Origin: Crambe crambe
Lineage: Eukaryota > Porifera > Demospongiae > Poecilosclerida > Crambeidae
DNA: 64,000 bases
NCBI GenBank assembly: GCA_963924555.1
Contig: OZ004593.1
Span: 2,166,480-2,230,479, forward strand
Direction: 5' to 3'
Below are positions 22,181 through 32,459 of the stretch, one piece after another; position 1 is the stretch's first letter, and each line of letters starts with the position of its first letter. A program made the position numbers and the translations under genes. The notes below the pieces were generated by a model, which had not been told where the DNA came from, made no database searches, and saw only the letters and a list, made by a program, of their open reading frames with translations.

Positions 22181-22451
22181 TGACAGGGCATAATGATAAA
22201 GTGTTATTATGTTATCACTGATATTCCATTAGGCTATGACAGAACTTTAATCTTGACAGAATATAGGAATAATGAGAAATGTTGCATCAAAAATCTATTA
22301 GTGTCTAGACTAACAGGCAAGCTAGCTATCTAATTTCTAACAAGGGATTTGGATGAGAAAACTGGGACCTATTGGTAGGTTCTGTTGCCATATCATCTTC
22401 ACCATACAGAGTTACCAGATGAAGAAACGTGTCGAAAAGCTTTTGCTTTTA

Positions 22452-23986
22452 TCAAGTGATCAGAAGTAGTACATGGCCACCTTTCCAGAGAAGAGGGAAC
22501 AAGGACTTGTAGTCTTGAGCAAGATGATTCAGTGCCATAGCATCAATGTACACACACTGCCATTGAGCGAAAGCATGCAAGGATCTCAAGTGATCAGGTT
22601 TTGTCCTTCGAGTTATCAGTATTATGCGAGATTCTTTGTAGCACTTAGAATCAGAAAGGAAACTCAGCAGTAGGGATTTCATCACGCATTTTTTGGTGGG
22701 AGGCCGAAGATCATCGATCTTTAAATTTCGGTACCAGTAAGAGGTGGCAGCTATCGGCAATTTCCATTGCTCATCCAATGCTTTGAACTTCTCTTTTACA
22801 TCACTTAATATATTTTGATAGTTAAGTACAGCAAGAACCAAATTTTGCTTCTTTCGTTTATTCATGTCACAAACTTCCCAGATATTTGGATTACCCTTGA
22901 AGCTTTTTGGATCTACTGGCATTTCGATAATATCTGACTTTTCACGAATAAATTCTATGACCTCAGTATCAACTTTCATAAACCCGTAAAGATACTGTCG
23001 AATCCATTGACTGATAAGGCAGGCACTGTCTTGTTGGATATCTTCCACAACTGTTGGTAAAATATATATATTATTACGTGGGTCAATTGCACCCCCTATG
23101 ATGCTTGAAGTTTATAGACGTGTCCTTCAGGACCTTGGGATTAAATATCATGTGGCTGATGGTGATGGAGACAGGGAAACAGCAACCTTTGCCAACTACC
23201 TGTTTTGGCTGATGATTCAGACTACTACATGTTCGAACTAGAGCATGGATACATCCCTTTCGATCGCTACAAGACCAGCAATGAATGCTTGTATTATGCA
23301 AAGAAGTTTCAAGAACAATTTGGTCTGAAAGATCCGAAATTACGTTTGATCATTCCTGCTGTCCATGGAAATGATTTTATAACCCCAATTCAAAGGGATT
23401 TCCGATCTGGAGAAACCTTGCAGAAGCTTTTTGATTATCGCACTTGTGAAGATTATTTGCTGGTTCATACTTCTCATCATGAAAGGTTTAATCATGCTGA
23501 GGAACAGTACAGTCTTCCTACTGATTTTGACCCAGCAGTTACTATTGCTTCTTCAGAAATATTCGATAGACATGCACCACCATGGGTCATCGAAAAGTTC
23601 AGAAAGGGTTGCTTTCAATCACAACTATTTAATGTCTGTATCAATTCAGCAGGATTCCATTCCTCTTGACATTGGATCTTTTCCATACTTTTTATTCTAT
23701 CACGCTTTCGCTCAAGAACTGTCTTCATCTTACTTTTGTCATGATCAATGCCATCAAGGATGACAATGGGTTCTATTCCAGAACGTTGAATACCTTCAAA
23801 GTATTCTTTAACTCTATCAGCAAACTCGCTATAGTCACCCCCAAGACTCCAGCAAAGATATTTTGTGAACAGTTTGTAGCAGACATTATTTCCATCAATG
23901 ACTAGATGCTTCGACTCAGATTAATTTAAGATGCTCCAGCCATTGAAGTTGTCATTGATAAAAGTAGAGAGGCCTTTTATCCCCAT
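22452..23986 (-). pseudogene. Asteroid/XPG-like nuclease pseudogene with internal inversion
   Basis: Three blocks of one protein lie in order but not in one orientation. Minus 23986 to about 23655 starts with the family-type MGIKGLSTFI, then VIDGNNVCY and an ILDGIDHDKSK segment, with an in-frame TAA about 21 codons in. Plus about 23089-23651 encodes the next part (EVYRRVLQDLGIKYHVADGD, then LADDSDYYMF with a frame slip near 23207, then the helical region). Minus about 23060 to 22452 continues (VVEDIQQDSACLI...) to a stop. Asp-rich motifs match XPG-type metal sites, as in ASTE1 proteins. The middle block was therefore flipped in place. Two independent lesions plus the inversion make it non-functional. 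Confidence 0.75.
23060..23652 (+). other. Inverted middle segment of the asteroid-like pseudogene
   Basis: This segment of about 590 bp reads on the plus strand, while both flanking parts of the same protein read on the minus strand. Its end (NVCINSA) would join the minus-strand VVEDIQQ block and its start (PPMMLEVY) would follow the minus-strand N-terminal block. Re-inversion would therefore restore the expected residue order. A short AT-rich insert (TATATATATTATTA) lies at the left junction. Confidence 0.65.
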
Positions 23987-24226
23987 CTGTACATGTAGCT
24001 AAAGTGAGCCTATGACAATGTATTTTTATAGTTCCAGCGTGGGGGGGAACTTCTCTAGCTAGCTATGGAGAAATTCCAGGTAGTGATTTCCTTAGTTATA
24101 AAATGCACCAGCCTACCAATTCCTGGAATGATGAGCATGCGCTGTACATGTAATAATAATACCCCCAGCTCGAGGATCACGGCGGCATGGGCGTGGCTAC
24201 ATAAGAGGGTGTGGCTCGTTAAAAAG

Positions 24227-25411
24227 ATGGCCAAGAAAGGTTAGCAGAGTTGTTTTTTTGCGAGTGCTACTTAGACAGAACGCGCTTGATATATTCTGTG
24301 TTCTGCAGCTGATATCTACGACCCTCCAGAGCTCAAAGACTGGGAGGAAGTCCTGAGGTCCGTGCTTGACTGGTACACTGTGGGGCTGAAGTTGAATCTC
24401 CCCACATGGAGGTTGGACGAGGTTAAGTCTCGCCCCAGAGGGGAACAAAAGAAAGAGTTGCTTCATTGCTGGAAGAAACATCTGCAAGAGGAAAAACAAG
24501 GCTTACCTTCTTGGAAGACTCTATTGGGCATTTTCAAGGAACTCAAAATGGCCCGAGTCATTCAGGAAATTGAATCAAGATACAGTATGTGTTGTATGAT
24601 ACTTTTGGGACAGACTGGGTGTATATTTGCTATTCAGGGGGCCTGCATGCAATGAAAGGTTTGTCTGCAAAGAGTCAGCTGATTATCAGAAATTATTCTC
24701 CTTGGGCCCTCCATCAGCTATATAGTGTATGGCCTTTAGCTACAACCAATAATATTCAGAAACACTGTGATGTCCCTATAACACGCACATGACAAAAATT
24801 GGAGACAGCATTTAATACAATAAGAAAAGCTCAATTTCTAACTAGCTAGCAACTTTACCTGGATTATCTTATGTAATAATTATTATTGCAGAAGAGGGTC
24901 CTAGACCAGAAAGTCCACCACCACCTCCCCCATCCAGAGGTATGTGTAAATACAGTATTCATTAGTATCGCACGCGCGCCTAATAGAATGCATTAAATTA
25001 ATTACTAAACCTGCGTGCTATTGTGGATAGAGAGTAAGTGTCAGGCTGTGTAATGTACTGTGAGTTATATTATTATGAATCCTCATATAATAACATTATA
25101 AAGGTGCCAAACCAACCATGAGAGAGTTGAAACTACTCCGTGGAGCAAATGGTGAAGAAATCAGAGTCATCAGTGGAGTTGCATTCAAGTGGAAAGACCT
25201 TGGGTACAGACTTTTCAAAAATGACGATGTCATAAAACAGATCCAGAGAGAGTATCCTCATTTGGAAGACGCTTGTGAACGTCTGTTGGAGAGATGGCTG
25301 AGAGGGGAGGGAAACTCCTCACTGACGATCACATGGGGGACTCTGGTTAGAGCCATCAAGGAAATAGAAATGACAACATTAGCTGGAACACTAAATACAG
25401 TTCTCACCTAA
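24227..25411 (+). CDS. Protein with two death-domain-like modules
   Basis: Four coding exons keep frame through GT/AG introns: 24227-24239, 24309-24584, 24892-24939, 25104-25411 (645 nt, 214 residues). Exon 1 is only MAKK plus one base. Exon 2 encodes a first death-domain-like helical bundle (GLKLNLPTWRLDEV, LLHCWKKH, SWKTLLGIFKEL). Exon 3 is a Pro-rich linker (SPPPPPP). Exon 4 encodes a second module (WKDLGYRLF, ACERLLERWL, TWGTLVRAIKEIE). The W..L...L pattern and the final SW/TW-led helix are typical of death-fold adaptors in sponges and cnidarians. No catalytic, nucleotide-binding or membrane domain is present. The expected role is a cytosolic adaptor for homotypic death-fold assembly. Introns are 69-307 bp. 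The partner is unknown. Confidence 0.75.
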
Positions 25412-25676
25412 AATAAAATTGTTAACTAATCAGTATATCAGTGCATGGGAACTCTATCAAATAACTATAATTATACAAGTCATTAATACTACTATGATAT
25501 GATATGCCTTTACTATGATGTTTTATAATAACTACACCTAGTGAATTATTATAGCTGGTGTTATTATTGATGTAAATCTTTTAAGAACCAAAAAAAGTGT
25601 ATTCATTGACAAGAGTTGAATTAGTTACAGTGATAATTACGCTTATTGGAATGGAGAGAAGATGAAGACATGGAAA

Positions 25677-28600
25677 CTATTTAGCTGTAGAAGAAGTATG
25701 TGATCTATTACTGTATGCAATGGAAGACCTGCTTCTCTTCAAGAGTTTGTTGCTAAACATGATGGCCACCTTGAACACAGGAATGGGAGCCAAACTGTGC
25801 AAAACAATAAGAGTTAGCCATTAATGCTAGCTTGCTAGCTAGCTAGCTAACACAGCATAGCAAGAGACTCATCTACCTCTGAAATAAGGATTTTTTCTCA
25901 TTCATGAAAAAATACATATAGCTAAGGTTTGGGTGAAATTAGGGGGATTTTGGGTGATGAGTATGAAAGAGCAACTTAAAACTTTAAACACCCCTACACA
26001 CAGCCATCCCTGCTTATTAGCTAAAGAACATAATCTAGCTAGCTAGCTACATAGACTAGCTTACCCCAAAAAGAATAGCAGCTTTTATGTTAACTTACGT
26101 GGATTTGGTGGGTGTGGCATAGTACGCACTGACTAGGAAGAAGGGGAACAGGACTCCAAATATGCAGGCACTAGGTAATAATAGTATATGACATCACATC
26201 ACTATTATAACAGCAGCTAACCTGATGAAGAGTGAGCTGGTGAGTGTAGTCAGAATGGCGAGTGGAAGACCAAACCCTAGAAAGTAAGGCCAGTTCTTCT
26301 CTATGAAAGAAACTCTCTGGTGTACTATGAACCCTAATACGTACAGATACATATGATACGCAAAATGTCATTGTGTAGCTAATTATCATGGCCAAGGAGA
26401 TGAGCACACATGCACCATTTCCCCCAATAATAAACTCCTTTAAAGATGTTGTCATAATTATAATGAGATGGTGAAGGAGGATTGAAGAAAAACTGGCAAC
26501 CCGAGTGACCCCGCAACCCACCAGCAGAGTATTGAACCTGCAGCAACTGACTTTAGCCGTCATAGCCACAGGACCCAACCGAATGAGCCACCAGGCACCC
26601 AGGAACCAGCTCTCTCCAATCCACCTTCATTGGTGGTACTGTAACATAATATCTTTAAACATGTCTAGGATGAGAGAGAACCATTGTGTGTGAATAAACT
26701 CCTTGTTCACCCACAATTACCAAGTAAACTTCAAGTAAGCTATAACAATGAATGTGAAAATTATAAACATGAATTAAGAACTCAAAATTAAATGTGTGAC
26801 GGGAAAGAAGCAGGGTTCTCCCCCAGGATTTATTGAAGACGGGGGCAAGACCACGATCACCATAAAAGGGAGGACCCCAATGATCTTAGCTGGCCACTGC
26901 ATAGACATGAGGCATATAGGGGAAAGGCCGCTATGCCTCGGGAGAACCTTGAGAAGTGGTGAGAGTTACTGTTTATAATATGGACTCTCCGGCCCGTGTT
27001 CAGGTTGTTTATAGGCTGTTCACAAGTACAAGTAGAAATCTATTATCAGAGAGTGCGGTAGCACTCTCTATGTAGGCTTGACACGCAAAACGTCCACGCT
27101 CATTAATAATAATAATAATAATAATCTTCTTCTTGACAGCCATAACTCCCGACTGCTTCATCCTATATCTACGATCTTGGTACCATATTGAAGCTCTACA
27201 CCTGATCTAAGGAATGGTCTTGTTCAAATTGAAGTAAAGCTCAAGTCCTAGCTGTCAATTGCCGTCCGAGTGCCTTCGTGGACGCTTGACAGCCATAACT
27301 CCCGACTGCTTCATCCTATATCTACGATCTCGGTACCATCTTGAAGCTCTACACCTCAGGTAAGGAATGGTTTGTTCAAATTGAAGTACAGCTCAAGTCC
27401 TAACTGTCAGTTGCTGTTCGAATGCCTTCGTGGACGACTCAAATTCTCGAACGCTTCGTAGACAGCACAGTTAGTTTATACACTTCGTAGATGTTATGTA
27501 GACAACATTAGAATGCTAGAACGCTTCGTAGACACAGTTAGCAATATACACTGAGAAAAAAACTGTCTTGCTGAGTTGTGGTGGGCGTGGTAAGCTTATT
27601 TGGTAAAGGGTCATTCTCGACATCCTTGGCCACGCCCCTTGAAAAAGTATGCAAACAAGTGAGAGTAAAAACATTTCTTCTAAATGAAAGAGTGATGTAG
27701 GCTTGAGTACATGACTATAAAAAGTACGGAAACAAGGTGCTGGCTATGTATTTCATAAGCTCTACAGAATTGACAAACCCTACAATTGACATGAACCCTA
27801 CATTGCTGCAAGGTGTAGCCAAAAGGATAATATGGCAGCAGCGATGTAAGGTTTATGTCAATTGTAGGGTTTGTCAATTCTGTAGAGCTTATGAAATACA
27901 TAGCCAGCACCTTGTTTCCGTACTTTTTATAGTCATGTACTCAAGCCTACATCACTCTTTCATTTAGATGAAATGTTTTTACTCTCACTTGTATTCAATA
28001 TCAACATCAATTTGAAAGTGGTCTAAATAGTCTTGGCTTCTCATCAGACACTTTATGGAATGCGATTTTTTATATCAGGATTGTGGTTTTTATATCAGGC
28101 ATTCAAAGGAATGTGGTTTTTATATCAGGCACTTAAAGGAATGTGGTCTTTATATCAGGCACTTAAAGGAATATGGTCTTTATATCAGGTACTTAAAGGA
28201 ATGTAGTTTTTATATCAGGCATTCAAAGGAATGTGGTCTTTATATCAGGCACTTAAAGGAATGTGGTCTTTATATCAACTAAAGGAATATGGTCTTTATA
28301 TCAGGCACTTAAAGGAATGTAGTTTTTATATCAGGCATTCAAAGGAATGATTTATATCAGACATTTAAGAATTGAGTGAGTTATCGAATAGACTCTTGAT
28401 GGACTAGCTATGTAGGAAATCAGACTTCAAGAGCAAGTCCTCCAGAGCTCTGTCAAGGCAGCTATTTTGTGTTCACATCTGACATATTTTGCATATCTAA
28501 ACAGAGGACATGTGAATTTTGGTTAAAGGAATGTGATTCCTATATCAGGCAGATTTCTATATCAGGCATCATCCACATGTGGTTTTTTAAAAATAGGAAT

Positions 28601-31600
28601 GCGCAGGCATTAATGGAATGTGGGTTTTCATATCAGAAATGTGGTTTTATATCAAGTGATTTATGGAATGCAATTTCATAATGGGACAAGGTGGGCCCTT
28701 GCACATTGGGACTGTCCTCTGTTCAGATATGTAAGAAAATAGCTGCCTTGATGGAGCTCCAGAGGACTTGCTCTTGAAGTCTGATTTCCTACATAGCTCG
28801 ATACCTTGATCATTCATTATAACTGCTATAGCTAACTCACTCAATTCTTAATCAAAATTCACATTCAAAAAACCAGCTCAATAGATAGAGTGGATGATCA
28901 ACTCTCTGCTGGTGTTTTAAATATCGAGGAAGTTAGTGCAGATACAGCGAATGATCAAGGGATGAAGATGAAGAACGTAATTAGAGTCACTTTAGCTACT
29001 GCTTGCTTAGTCAGTATCAACAATGCCATTTTCAGTTCGCTATTACTTTGGGGTTTGTTTTAAATTCTTATTGTTATTAATTCAATCCTGAGGTAGAAAT
29101 TCACAATGAAAAGGAATTCATATTAGCTTAATCCATCCATACCAGAGTCTCCACCTAGCTGTACTTTCAAAGAGGGTGTTTAAGTATATTCATGAAAAAA
29201 TATTATTCAATTAGTGCCATAGACCGCAGCCCGAAGTTCTATATCCAAACAGAGTAGCCCGCACTACCTCATATTATAGCAGATCAAGTTACATCACACT
29301 ATTTTTGTTTAAGTATAATACAGTGGAGCTTTGTATACCAAACAATTTATATTGATGTATCTATATCAGGTCTTTATAACATTTCATTAAATCTTCTTGT
29401 CCCCGTATCACACGTTTATTGGAATGCAGACATCTACGTCAGGTCTTTACACACATTTCGTGGACTTCTATATCATGCACTTTGTGGAATGCAAGTCCCC
29501 CATTCAGGGTTTGCCCACACTGGTTGACAGAGGCCATTTTAGCCACCACTTGGCTATTTCAGCCACCACTCATTATACTTAAGCTCTAGTTGTACAGTGA
29601 TAGATTTAATCATCCAAAGGGAACCCTAAATGTTATAAAGTTAGCATGGAAAATAACACAACTCAAGAATCCTGGACAGAACCCTGCCCATTCATTGGAA
29701 TGTAGGTTTCTGGGATGCAGGTCCCCATGTCACGTATTTATTGGAATGTGGACATCTATATCAGGTCTTTTCTGGAATGGAAGTCTTTTATATCACGCAT
29801 TTTATGGAATGCAGGTCCCATGTCACGTATTTGTTGGAATGTGGATATCTATATCAGGTCTTTTCTGGAATGCAAGACTCCAAGTCACATATTTAATGGA
29901 ATGTGGACTTCTATATCATGCACTTTATGGAATGCAAGTCCCATGTCACGTATTTATTGGAATGTGGACATCTATATCAGGTCTTTTCTGGAATGCAAGT
30001 CCCCAAGTCACATATTTAATGGAATGTGGACTTCTATATCACGCTCTTTGTGGAATGCAAGTTGTTGTTTTTTTTTAAGTCACACACTTTGTGGAATGTG
30101 ATTTTCTAAATAAGGCACTAACTATCGGGCAGCGTACACAAACCTCACCAGTATATAAACTGACTAGGACTAGCAGTCTGGCACATACGCAGCCAGCACA
30201 GGAACCCCATCTAGGGTACACTCTGATATTAGCTACATAATGAAGGTTTTCAGAGCTATCCAACTTCTTTCATGACAAGACAACAAAAAATCAAAAAAGT
30301 AGAAAGTGCAGGTTAATCTAGGGTACGCTTTTATCAAGAGGATCCACATCTACAGATACAGCTATGTATGAAGGTTTCAGAGCTATCCAACTTCATTTAA
30401 GATAGGAAAATCATCACTACTTCAAACTGTACCTTCATTGATCCATTTGTACTCAAAGGTGTAGAGAGAGTAGAGCATGGCAATATGGAGGAGGCTGAGT
30501 ACAGATCCCACTCCAGGGAGCAGGCCAACAATCGTTGACTACATTCAATGAAGGGATGGGGAGGAAAAGACAAGTATAATGAGAGGGAAGTGTTGGGTGA
30601 AAAGGATTCCCATCTTCGGTGGGAATTTGTGAAACCTTTGGGCAATGAAATCATAGGGAAATTTAGGGCAACCAATCTATAGAATTCCAGCTTTAATTTC
30701 ATCACACTAACCAATTGTCTAATTTCTTACTCACTTAATTAACTCACTGTACCTGTATCAAGAAAAGGAGTTCCAAAACTACACTGAAAGAGAGATCAGC
30801 AATGAATCGGCTGAACTTGGACAAGCTGTCTGTCTGAGATCTAGAGAGAGAGAGGAGAGAGAGAGAATCATCACAAAACTGCACACAAAAGGAATACCAA
30901 CTTTGTTTTCCTTCTTTTAATTTCTTGTTTCTTCATATCTTCAAAAGCACTTGAAGCAATATCCTTGAATAGAATATACTTCACTATTAAAATTTTGCTC
31001 AACAAGGAAAATTAGTTACCATAATATACAATAAAGGATAAATACAAGCAAAATGCATGTACGTAGGAATGAAACTATAAACAGGAATTTATTGCTCAGG
31101 GAAATTTCTAAATTCTTTTTGCATATTGCAATTTCCATTTTGGTATACCTGGTACCAAATGCTGTTTATGGGTTTGCTGATCCAGAATATTGGAAGCACC
31201 CAGAATCCAGTGAAGATGTACCAAAGGATAGTTCCCATCCATGCTATGACCCCCGACTCCGAGGGGTTACTTATTAAACCTACGTAGAAGGGGAAAAGAA
31301 GGACAAGATAAATGTGACAGACAATCCCAGTAAAATACTTATTAAAACTAGAAGGGGAAAGCGGCCATGGACTAGAGATAGTCTAACCATTATAGAACAC
31401 ATGATAGAAGTTTGAAATAAATTCATCAAAGCATATTATTGTAAATTCTAAGTAATATTCAATTTCTACATGGGACTGTGAGTGTCATATAGAAAATCGT
31501 ATACCGGAAATTATTACACTCTTTTGCCCTTTAGGTAGTCACAAGTTGTAGAGAGCCAAAGTTTAAAAAGTGGCCAAAAATGATGCCTAATATTTGATTT

Positions 31601-32269
31601 CTACTGTCCCATGCGTGCTTAGATGAAATTGTCCTAAACTTCTGTCATGTGTTCTATAATGTTTGGACTAGCCCTAGACCAAATTCAATCCTCGAGACAG
31701 GCTACTGGTAATCAAAAGGTTGAAGAACCTAAAACCATAATGGTTCTAGGCTTTAGTTAACCATCTGATCTGATCACAGCATGCATACTTAGCATCCCTG
31801 GAGATCATAGAACTCATTGCTGAATAGTTCTCATCTAAATGTATAGAGCTCACCATACAAGCGAGAAGCACCCAGCTGTATTACGGGTAGAAATATGTAG
31901 TCAAAGAGTAGGATGCTACACTGTATAGTTGGGTATTAGACGGAGGGGAAAAAAGAGAGATGAGATCAACAGTTTGAAAGTATTTACTCTGTGCTTCAAT
32001 CATGCATAGCAAATAGTGCACAGAGTAAGAGACTCTACTCACCAACAGGATGAGTCCATTCAACAGGAAACACTGCAGTATCTCCTTTCTTATCTTCTCA
32101 TTCCTGGAATGGTGTGCATCAATTAGAAAATGCTGACTGCCTACATGAAAAAAACGCTCAGCTAAGAGACACCGTACCTTTTTAGAAGCCTGTACACTGG
32201 CCAAATACCAAATACAGAGTCCTTCACTCCGCACAATACGCTTTGAAGGCCTCCAATAAGATTTTCCAT
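25677..32269 (-). CDS. EI24: EI24 / EPG-4 homologue (ER membrane autophagy protein)
   Basis: Ten coding exons read in order on the minus strand: 32178-32269, 32043-32103, 31854-31920, 31149-31279, 30898-30963, 30753-30833, 30433-30538, 26222-26324, 26099-26170, 25677-25794. They total 897 nt (298 residues) with all phases compatible. Diagnostic stretches are [10 protein letters not shown] near the start, [47 protein letters not shown], and [18 protein letters not shown]. These closely parallel human EI24 (about 340 aa). Several hydrophobic helices fit a multi-pass ER protein. In animals EI24/EPG-4 acts in autophagosome maturation and is linked to p53-induced cell death. Intron 7 (about 4.1 kb) carries most repeats of this region. 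Exon 1 lies only about 190 bases downstream of the laminin stop codon. Confidence 0.9.
27045..27080. repeat. Dispersed GAGAG..CTCTC palindrome
   Basis: AGAGTGCGGTAGCACTCT recurs here and near 14780, with a variant reading AGAGTGCTACCGCACTCT (inverted) near 1304 and divergent copies at 15025 and 15779. In the plus-orientation copies it leads into TATGTAGG or a similar sequence. It appears to be the terminal motif of a dispersed non-coding repeat family. Confidence 0.65.
27135..27437. repeat. Tandem duplicate of about 150 bp in EI24 intron 7
   Basis: Two head-to-tail copies begin at GACAGCCATAACTCCCGACT (about 27137 and 27288) and end at TGCCTTCGTGGACG. They differ at a handful of positions. 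They directly follow the GAGAG..CTCTC palindrome and a TAA microsatellite, and may belong to the same element. Confidence 0.75.
27655..27992. mobile_element. Large foldback element (arms about 130-145 bp)
   Basis: Near-perfect inverted repeats run from ACAAGTGAGAGTAAAAAC (left) to its complement at 27987-27992. A loop of only about 50 bp centres on GGTGTAGCCAAAAGGATAAT. Because the arms are complementary, both strands show the same apparent 76-codon frame, which is not a gene. A partial copy of the right half lies at about 54470-54700. It is a non-autonomous hairpin transposon inside EI24 intron 7. Confidence 0.85.
28050..28360. repeat. 30-bp satellite, unit GGAATGTGGTCTTTATATCA
   Basis: About ten copies of a 30-bp unit (GGAATGTGG(T)(C/T)TTTATATCAGGCACTTAAA). 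Because 30 is divisible by three, the plus strand reads as a decapeptide repeat [10 protein letters not shown]. It lies inside EI24 intron 7 and opposite in strand to that gene. No initiation or splice context supports translation. Confidence 0.85.
28806..28970. mobile_element. Degenerate copy of the 12.8-kb foldback family
   Basis: CTTGATCATTCATTATAACTG at the left and CAGCGAATGATCAAGG at the right are imperfect inverted ends. The interior contains AGAGTGGATGATCAACTCTC, like the element at 12786-12997. It is more diverged than that copy. Confidence 0.55.
29395..30110. repeat. Higher-order satellite related to the 28-kb 30-bp repeat
   Basis: Repeated GGAATG(T/C)(G/A)... TATATCA(G/C)G units alternate with a second unit type (TGGAATGCAAGTCCCATGTCAC), making a composite period of about 60 bp through 29700-30060. 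It is clearly derived from the same monomer as 28050-28360. The plus strand stays open for about 160 codons, a consequence of the period. Confidence 0.75.
30213..30400. repeat. Direct repeat pair in EI24 intron 7
   Basis: Two copies of a roughly 60-85 bp segment share TCTAGGGTAC at the start and TTTCAGAGCTATCCAACTTC at the end (about 30213-30271 and 30317-30395). Confidence 0.6.
31372..31677. mobile_element. Inverted-repeat element in EI24 intron 3
   Basis: Arms of about 42 bp (left contains CATTATAGAACACATGATAG; right contains CTGTCATGTGTTCTATAATG) flank about 220 bp. A single arm-like copy occurs near 55990-56020. Non-coding and MITE-like. Confidence 0.65.
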
Positions 32270-32459
32270 CTTTACACGAAAAACTTTTGTCTGCTGACTC
32301 AGCAAAGCATCCTTCGAATCGAGCCCCACCCCCTTTTCGATATTATAATTTGGAAAGTAATAAGAAGGAAAATATAGTGCAAGAGATGTGGAAAAATAAT
32401 AGTCATTATAATACATAGTTTGGATTTCAGTACACAGTGCCTATATCAAGTGTACAAAA

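Noticed and set aside
21620..22191. Several open frames of 120-170 codons on both strands, Gly/Pro-rich
   Set aside because: They are produced by the stop-free 62-bp repeat. The period is not a multiple of three, there is no start or splice context, and both strands are equally open.
27680..27967. Two similar 76-codon proteins on opposite strands
   Set aside because: They are the two arms of one inverted repeat. The similarity follows from complementarity and not from coding.
28050..30110. CRISPR-like regular repeat array
   Set aside because: There are no unique spacers; the units are contiguous satellite monomers in animal intronic DNA.
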